Shown here: positions 6,043 to 11,419 of the stretch, piece by piece | Numbering within the stretch: the stretch's first letter is position 1 | Layout: each line of letters starts with the position of its first letter | Assembly: GCA_035460505.1 (NCBI GenBank) | Contig: DATHWP010000011.1 | Coordinates: forward strand, 1-11,419 | Source: Methyloradius sp035460505 | GTDB lineage: Bacteria; Pseudomonadota; Gammaproteobacteria; Burkholderiales; Methylophilaceae | Direction of reading: 5' to 3' | Length of the DNA stretch: 11,419 bases | Notes under the pieces: generated by a model | The model's database searches: none | The model's input: only the letters and a program-made list of their open reading frames with translations | What the model was told of the DNA's origin: nothing | Position numbers and translations under genes: made by a program

Positions 6043-7740
6043 ATGGCATTGAAATTATCAGAGATCGATTTTAAAGGCTTGCCGGCAAAGCTGGTGGAAG
6101 ACCTTAAAAATACATTCACAAGAAGAGTCAAGCTGGACCCTGAAGCGCCTGCCTCTGGTAGTCTTTCTCGTGGGTTGATCGCATTGTTTGTATTGAGCGC
6201 ATTGGTTGCCTCACTCACGCTTTTATTCCACGTCAGGCAAGTGCAGCGCGAACATAACTTTGCAGAAGCTGCTGCCAGTTTGCAGATTTTTGCCCATCAG
6301 GCCACGCGCGATGCAGTACTAGCAACCTATGGCAATGAATCCGCAGGGGCGCATCTTGCAGCTGCTAGTAAAAACCTTGATGAAGCCACACAGTTAATGC
6401 ACAAGCTTCAATCAGATACTTTGCTGACGGATCGTAAAGTGGCAAAAGCTTTGGAAGAGCTTGATGCAGAATGGAAAGTATTCGGCGGCTTAATCAAAAG
6501 TATTGAGCCAGGTCAGCCCGATGCTGCAGCAACCACAGCTAAGGTAGATGAAATCGTTGCAGCAGGGGAGAAATACGCCACCACAGCGCAAAGCATGATT
6601 GCCGACTACAACGCGCAAGGGCAGGCGATTATCCTGCTTGGCATTTCAGTGATTGCAGGCGTTGCTGCACTGTCCTTATTGGTATATCTAGGTTATCGCC
6701 AGATCATGAGTGCTAAACGTCGCTTTGGCGAAATGGAACAAGCCAATCTGGGCAATCAAGAAGCTATTTTGCACTTGCTGGATGAAATGGGTGATTTGGC
6801 CGATGGTGACTTAACGGTAAAAGCACAGGTCACTGAGAACATTACTGGCGCGATTGCAGACTCTATCAATTACACCATCGATAGCTTGCGTGACCTGGTC
6901 GCCGAGATTAACCGTGCAACGCAGCAAGTGAATCAAGCAACCGCCCAAGCGCAAGAAACCTCAGACTCATTACTTGCCGCGGCAGAAGAACAGTCTCGGC
7001 AGATTGAAGATACAGGTGAGGCGGTTACCGATATGACGCGCTCAATCTTGAACGTATCAAGCAACGCCGGTCAGGCTGCAGAAGTTGCGCAACGTTCGTT
7101 ACAAGCTGCTACGCAGGGTGCGCAAGCGGTACAAAATACAATTTCTGGTATGAATGAAATCCGTTCCCAGATTCAGGAAACCTCAAAACGAATCAAACGA
7201 CTGGGTGAGAGCTCACAAGAAATTAGTGAAATCGTTGAACTGATTTCTGACATTACCGAACAGACCAACATTCTGGCGTTGAATGCGGCAATCCAAGCGG
7301 CATCAGCTGGTGAAGCGGGGCGTGGTTTTACGGTGGTTGCGGAAGAAGTTCAACGACTGGCTGAACGTTCTTCTGAAGCGACCAAGCAGATTAGTGCGAT
7401 TGTGAAAACCATTCAGACCGATACCAACAGCGCAGTAGCCGCGATGGAAAAGAGTACCGAGGGTGTGGTTGAAGGAGCTCGACTTTCCGATGCTGCGGGT
7501 CAGGCACTTAACGAAATCGAAACCGTTACCAATAATTTGGCACGATTGATTCAAGCGATTTCGGAAGCAACTGTTGCGCAAACTGAAGTGGCTGCTACCG
7601 TGAGCCGAAACATGCAGCAGATTCAGAACATCACATCGCAAACAACCGAAGGTACTAAGCAGACTGCTGAATCCGTTGGTCAGCTCAGTAGTTTGTCTGA
7701 AGAGTTGCGCGAGTCAGTCGCTGGTTTCAAACTTTCTTAA
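6043..7740 (+). CDS. pilJ: PilJ, methyl-accepting transducer of the pilus chemosensory system
   Basis: A membrane chemoreceptor of 565 residues. A cytoplasmic lead of about 43 residues comes first, then TM1 (about 44-63, GLIALFVLSALVASLTLLFH), a short periplasmic domain (about 66-193, helical, Ala-rich), TM2 (about 195-217), a HAMP-like segment (about 220-285) and a long signalling coiled coil. The kinase-contact tip ISDITEQTNILALNAAIQAA / SAGEAGRGF (401-429) has the PilJ form IQAASAGEAGRGF in place of the more common IEAARAGEQGRGF. AGGGGA at 6032-6037 supports the ATG at 6043. Pseudomonas PilJ has about 680 residues with a roughly twofold larger periplasmic part, so this one probably carries a single PilJ sensor module. 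No C-terminal CheR-tethering pentapeptide is visible; the end is AGFKLS. Confidence 0.93.
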   Translation: MALKLSEIDFKGLPAKLVEDLKNTFTRRVKLDPEAPASGSLSRGLIALFVLSALVASLTLLFHVRQVQREHNFAEAAASLQIFAHQATRDAVLATYGNESAGAHLAAASKNLDEATQLMHKLQSDTLLTDRKVAKALEELDAEWKVFGGLIKSIEPGQPDAAATTAKVDEIVAAGEKYATTAQSMIADYNAQGQAIILLGISVIAGVAALSLLVYLGYRQIMSAKRRFGEMEQANLGNQEAILHLLDEMGDLADGDLTVKAQVTENITGAIADSINYTIDSLRDLVAEINRATQQVNQATAQAQETSDSLLAAAEEQSRQIEDTGEAVTDMTRSILNVSSNAGQAAEVAQRSLQAATQGAQAVQNTISGMNEIRSQIQETSKRIKRLGESSQEISEIVELISDITEQTNILALNAAIQAASAGEAGRGFTVVAEEVQRLAERSSEATKQISAIVKTIQTDTNSAVAAMEKSTEGVVEGARLSDAAGQALNEIETVTNNLARLIQAISEATVAQTEVAATVSRNMQQIQNITSQTTEGTKQTAESVGQLSSLSEELRESVAGFKLS

Positions 7741-7741
7741 C

Positions 7742-7858
7742 ATGGTTGTGCTAAATAGCATGTTTGCTAAAGGCAAGATGCGGGCATCACTGTCTGCATT
7801 TCTCAGTATGACCAGTCAACTGGACAGTCAACCCGAATTGTGGAGAAAACGTGGCTGA
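7742..7858 (+). CDS. Possible 38-codon ORF coupled to chpA
   Basis: A short open frame starts one base after the pilJ stop and ends in a TGA at 7856-7858 that overlaps the chpA start (GTGGCTGA, 7851-7858). It would encode a 38-residue Met/Ser-rich peptide ending SQLDSQPELWRKRG. No convincing ribosome site precedes its ATG. The position equals that of pilK in Pseudomonas, but the peptide shows no methyltransferase motif. It may be a coupling leader, a remnant, or chance; only the geometry supports it. Confidence 0.2.
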   Translation: MVVLNSMFAKGKMRASLSAFLSMTSQLDSQPELWRKRG

Positions 7859-10800
7859 AGATTTTGATATAGGACCGCTCACCTGGGTTAAAGATGAGAT
7901 CAATCAAGCATTAGCCAATGTGCTTGAGAATCTTGATGATGTCGCGTCGCATCCAGATGAAGTTGCTAAACTTAAATTTTCTCAAACCCATTTATACCAA
8001 GTTAGTGGTGCGCTTGATATGGTGGGACTGGAAGGCTGTAAGCGTTTTTGCGCTGAGATTGAAAAGTTAACAGGCAAGCTTGAGAAGAATCAAGTTGCTG
8101 TAACACCAGAAACGATTGCAGCACTAAAAAATGCAGTCAAAGAGCTCGGCGTTTATTTGCAAGGTTTGCTGGATGGTCTAGCTGATCAGCCACTTAAGCT
8201 GGCACCAGCATTGCAAGCCATGGCAGCAGTGCAGAATGAGACCATAGGCGAGATTGAGCTTTTCTTCCCAGATACATCTATACGCGCACCAAAAGAAGCT
8301 GCTATGCAGGATGTGCCAGAAGATGCATTGCCAAGTTACCTAGCTGATCAGCGTAAAGTACTGCTCAAATCTTTGCTGGGATGGCTTCGGGCCGATAACC
8401 CTGAACAGCGAGTAGCTAATCTGGATAGTCTGCGTGGTGTACTCGAGAATGTGAAACAAGTACAAAAACAATCGTCGCAGCGCACTTTCTGGTGGGTGGC
8501 AACTGCCTTTCTTGATGTGCTTGGTGAGTCTGAGTTTTCTGAAAATCGCTATGTAAAGCGCTTGGTTCGTCGTCTCGATCAACAATTGCGTAGCCAGGCC
8601 GATGGCAGCAACCGCGCATCGGGCAATTTATTGCGTGATTTACTTTATTTCATTGCGGTGAGTCGTTCCGAGAGTGAGCGCATTGCCCAGGTAAGGGAGT
8701 TATTTGAGCTTGAAGGGCACATTCCCAAGCCTGACTCATACATGGTTGATGTACTGGAAATCTCGGCTACAGAACTTGAATCAATTGAGAGCTTGCTCAG
8801 CACATTGGAGACTTTGAAAGATCAATGGAATAGCCTTTCAGAAACGCGTGACATCAAGCTGCTGGATGCATTTTCATACCAAGTCAGTGAAATGTTTGCA
8901 GCTAGCCAGCATTTAACCCATCAGTCTATCGTTGATATGCTCGGTAGTCTGTACGAGCTTTCGGGTGAAGTCTCACTTGATAACAGCAAGCTGACAGATA
9001 CGGTATTAATTGAAGTGGCCGCAGGGCTAACAGTGCTAGAGGATGCGCTGAGTCGCTATGCGCAGCTTTCTGAGAATGATATTCAAGATTTGGATAAACA
9101 GTCGCAACTCCTGCAAGAAATTGCCAGCGGCGAACAAAATCCAGACACCTCACAGAACTCCATGCTGGAGAATGTCGGCAAGGGCGTTAATGCCGCGGTT
9201 GTTCAGCAAATTAAAGACGCCTTGCATATTGCCGAGCAATCGCTAGACAGCTTCTTCCGCGATACAAGCACGACCGATGTCTTGCTTAGTGCTGACAAGG
9301 CTATTAGAGAAGTCATTGCTGCCTTTGATATGCTGGATATGCCAGTGCCTACTGCTACAGCGCAAGCAAGTTTGAAATTGATTGGGCATTTCAAACAGGG
9401 TGAATCAGATCAAGGCTTGTTTATCATCGTTGCTGAAAGCCTGAGTATGCTGGGCTTTTATACCGAAGAGTTGCCACGTGTTCGCCCAGAATCTAGAGCG
9501 GCACTTGAGAGCAACCTCGATAAGTTAGAGAAGCAATTGGAGCTCATGGAGTTTGATGATGCCCCAATAGATGATGCTGAAACTAGTGCTGGATTGGTGA
9601 TAGAAGAAATTGATACAGATGCGTTCTCTGAGCCAGCATTCATAGATACGACATCAGCAGAAATAGAAGCGGCGACTATTGTTAGCGAAGTTGCAATCCC
9701 AGATGAAAGCTTGGCGCTCGAAACCGAACAAGCACCAGAGGCTGATCGTATTGATGATGCTGAATTACTGGATATTTATCTCACTGAGTCTGAAGAGGTT
9801 TTAGCCAATATTGCGCAAAATCTGCAGGCATTGCGCGTGAATGCCACTGCCAAAGAAGCGCTGGTTGAAGTGCGCCGGGGCTTTCATACGCTTAAAGGTA
9901 GTGGTCGCACAGTCGGGATGAAATCAACTGCTGAGGTCGCCTGGGCGGTGGAGCAGTTATTAAATCTTTTGATGGAACGCAAAACTGCACCTACTGCGGC
10001 GCAGCTTGCATTCGTTGAAGATGCTAGCGCTGCATTCGCAGGCTGGACAGCCACTCTTAAAGATGTGGGTGAAGTTTACCTCGATTATGTGCCTTGGCAA
10101 GAGCGTGCACATGCCCTTGAAAATGAAGCTGTACGCCAAAAACCAGCCAGTGAAGAAGTGGTGATTGGTGGTACTTATAAAATTAGCCGTGGCCTCTTCA
10201 ATATTTTCATGCTCGAGGCCGAAGAGCATATGCAAGCGCTTAATGAGAGCGTGCCTGAAGTCAAGGCGCAGATGCTTGCAAATGAAGTGAAAAAACCTTC
10301 CGATAGCAGCCGTCGTGCAGCACACACACTAGCCAGCAATGCAGGTACTACAGGCTTTAAGGCCATAGGCGTATTGTCGCGTGAACTCGAGTTTTGGTTG
10401 GACGAGCATCAAGGATACTGGACACCGCAAACCTTTGCTCTTTATGAGAATGTAGTGAGTGCCTTAGGCAATATGTTGCGTAAGGCGGCTTTGCTACGGC
10501 AACCTAAACAAGTACCAAGCTTGGTTGTTGCCTTACAGGAGGCCACTGCACAAGCATCTTCTATCCAGCCAGTGGCAGAATCTGTTGATGTCCCACTTGA
10601 AACCCCAGAAGCTGTGCTGGCAGACATTGATGCATCTGCAGAGCTTGCTGAATCAGAAGTTTCAGCCACGCTAGAAATAGCCGAAGCAGATGGATTGGAT
10701 GCAGAACTTAGCTCTGAAGAGAGCTTGGATGCCAACGAAGATAATATTGCAGACGTTTCTGAAATTGAAACAGCTGATGCAGTGCTGGAAAGTCCCGACG

Positions 10801-11419
10801 GCGAGCTATCCACTGCAGAGCCATTAGCTATTTCACTGGCGACTGATGCTACGGCCATTGAAGCCGATTTAAAGGCCTCTGAAGATACCCCTTTAGATGC
10901 ATCTCTGCTTGCTCAGACTATCAGTGAACCAATTAGCGAGACTCAGGCAACAGTTGCTGAAGTATATTCTAACCAAGATAGTGTGCAGAACGAATTGCTC
11001 ACCATGTTTGTTGAAGAAGCGCATGAGCTTCTGCCCGTAGTCGGCAATGAGTTGCGGGCATGGCGTACCGACCCAACAGAGCTTAGCCACTCAGACGAAT
11101 TGCAACGTGCCTTGCATACCCTAAAGGGCAGTGCGCGTATGGTTGGCCAAGCTGAGTTGGCTGATACTGTGCATGGAATGGAAGACCGCGTGATTCGCGG
11201 GCTTAAGAGCAAAACCAAAAAAGTGGATTTTGATGGCTTGTTTGGTGATCTAGACCAAATTGGTGTATTCGTCGATGCAGCTACTAGCTCTTTAACTGCT
11301 AATTCACCGTTAACAGCACATCAACCACAGACAGAAAATCGCGCCCTGCGCCCAGTTGAGCGTGCTGTGCAATACCTGCGTATGCGTGCTGATGTATTGG
11401 ATAGGCTGATCAACGAAGC
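7851..11419 (+). CDS. chpA: ChpA/PilL, multi-phosphotransfer CheA-type kinase (N-terminal part, runs off window)
   Basis: The histidine kinase of the Pil-Chp system, with 1189 complete codons visible and no stop before the edge. GTG 7851 is the first start in a frame closed by TGA at 7809-7811; GGAGAA at 7842-7847 precedes it closely. The N-terminal half (1-560) is helical and FimL-like; its first site reads THLYQVSGALDMVGLEG with Tyr49 where phosphotransfer domains have His. Three Hpt domains follow: His679 (FHTLKGSGRTVG), His825 (AHTLASNAGTTG) and His1089 (LHTLKGSARMVG). Acidic Ala/Glu/Ser-rich linkers separate them (about 560-632 and 905-1035). The last residues, YLRMRADVLDRLINEA, are the start of the CheA dimerisation helix; HATPase, CheW-like and receiver domains are expected beyond the edge. 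Pseudomonas ChpA has about 2470 residues; a shorter total, perhaps 1850-1950, is expected here. Confidence 0.92.
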   Translation, partial: MAEDFDIGPLTWVKDEINQALANVLENLDDVASHPDEVAKLKFSQTHLYQVSGALDMVGLEGCKRFCAEIEKLTGKLEKNQVAVTPETIAALKNAVKELGVYLQGLLDGLADQPLKLAPALQAMAAVQNETIGEIELFFPDTSIRAPKEAAMQDVPEDALPSYLADQRKVLLKSLLGWLRADNPEQRVANLDSLRGVLENVKQVQKQSSQRTFWWVATAFLDVLGESEFSENRYVKRLVRRLDQQLRSQADGSNRASGNLLRDLLYFIAVSRSESERIAQVRELFELEGHIPKPDSYMVDVLEISATELESIESLLSTLETLKDQWNSLSETRDIKLLDAFSYQVSEMFAASQHLTHQSIVDMLGSLYELSGEVSLDNSKLTDTVLIEVAAGLTVLEDALSRYAQLSENDIQDLDKQSQLLQEIASGEQNPDTSQNSMLENVGKGVNAAVVQQIKDALHIAEQSLDSFFRDTSTTDVLLSADKAIREVIAAFDMLDMPVPTATAQASLKLIGHFKQGESDQGLFIIVAESLSMLGFYTEELPRVRPESRAALESNLDKLEKQLELMEFDDAPIDDAETSAGLVIEEIDTDAFSEPAFIDTTSAEIEAATIVSEVAIPDESLALETEQAPEADRIDDAELLDIYLTESEEVLANIAQNLQALRVNATAKEALVEVRRGFHTLKGSGRTVGMKSTAEVAWAVEQLLNLLMERKTAPTAAQLAFVEDASAAFAGWTATLKDVGEVYLDYVPWQERAHALENEAVRQKPASEEVVIGGTYKISRGLFNIFMLEAEEHMQALNESVPEVKAQMLANEVKKPSDSSRRAAHTLASNAGTTGFKAIGVLSRELEFWLDEHQGYWTPQTFALYENVVSALGNMLRKAALLRQPKQVPSLVVALQEATAQASSIQPVAESVDVPLETPEAVLADIDASAELAESEVSATLEIAEADGLDAELSSEESLDANEDNIADVSEIETADAVLESPDGELSTAEPLAISLATDATAIEADLKASEDTPLDASLLAQTISEPISETQATVAEVYSNQDSVQNELLTMFVEEAHELLPVVGNELRAWRTDPTELSHSDELQRALHTLKGSARMVGQAELADTVHGMEDRVIRGLKSKTKKVDFDGLFGDLDQIGVFVDAATSSLTANSPLTAHQPQTENRALRPVERAVQYLRMRADVLDRLINE

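Noticed and set aside
10442..10858. 138-codon minus-strand frame rich in Ser and Ala
   Set aside because: It mirrors the acidic Ala/Glu/Ser-rich linker of ChpA; such codon bias opens the antisense frame. The sense strand is continuous coding sequence with Hpt domains on both sides.

Overview
The window looks like chromosomal DNA of a moderately low-GC beta- or gammaproteobacterium. The single-domain THUMP methyltransferase, the FIST protein and the pilG-pilH-pilI-pilJ-chpA order suggest a betaproteobacterium, perhaps Methylophilaceae. That placement is inference from gene content and protein style; there is no rRNA marker. No mobile element, CRISPR array, tRNA or rRNA was seen.

Left part (1-2434, + strand): a housekeeping run. 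It holds the last 30 codons of an unidentified protein and an aminopropyltransferase-like (spermidine synthase family) gene whose C-terminus lies in another frame, so a one-base indel is likely near 742-756. A THUMP-type RNA methyltransferase (RlmL-like) and a MazG-like nucleotide pyrophosphohydrolase follow, the last two overlapping by 8 bases. A strong hairpin at 2436-2463 closes this unit.

Middle part (2493-4243, - strand): thiol peroxidase Tpx, converging on the hairpin, and upstream of it a FIST-domain sensory protein. An AT-rich 410-base gap (4244-4653) separates this unit from the divergent right part. It contains a near-perfect 22-base palindrome in the FIST leader.

Right part (4654-11419, + strand): a type IV pilus chemosensory (Pil-Chp) cluster. 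PilG and PilH are single-domain response regulators, PilI is a CheW-type adaptor, PilJ is a methyl-accepting transducer with a short periplasmic domain, and ChpA/PilL is a very large CheA-type kinase that runs off the end of the window. In the known Pseudomonas system PilJ signals through PilI to ChpA, whose phosphotransfer domains pass phosphate to PilG and PilH to control pilus motors and cAMP. The order here matches, except that no pilK methyltransferase gene lies between pilJ and chpA. The 1189 visible residues of ChpA hold a FimL-like N-terminal half, three His-containing phosphotransfer domains and acidic linkers. They stop just where the kinase dimerisation region begins.

The most notable observations are the frameshifted aminopropyltransferase, the compact PilJ sensor, the degenerate first phosphotransfer-like site of ChpA, a possible 38-codon ORF coupled to chpA, and the FIST sensor placed back-to-back with the Pil-Chp genes.
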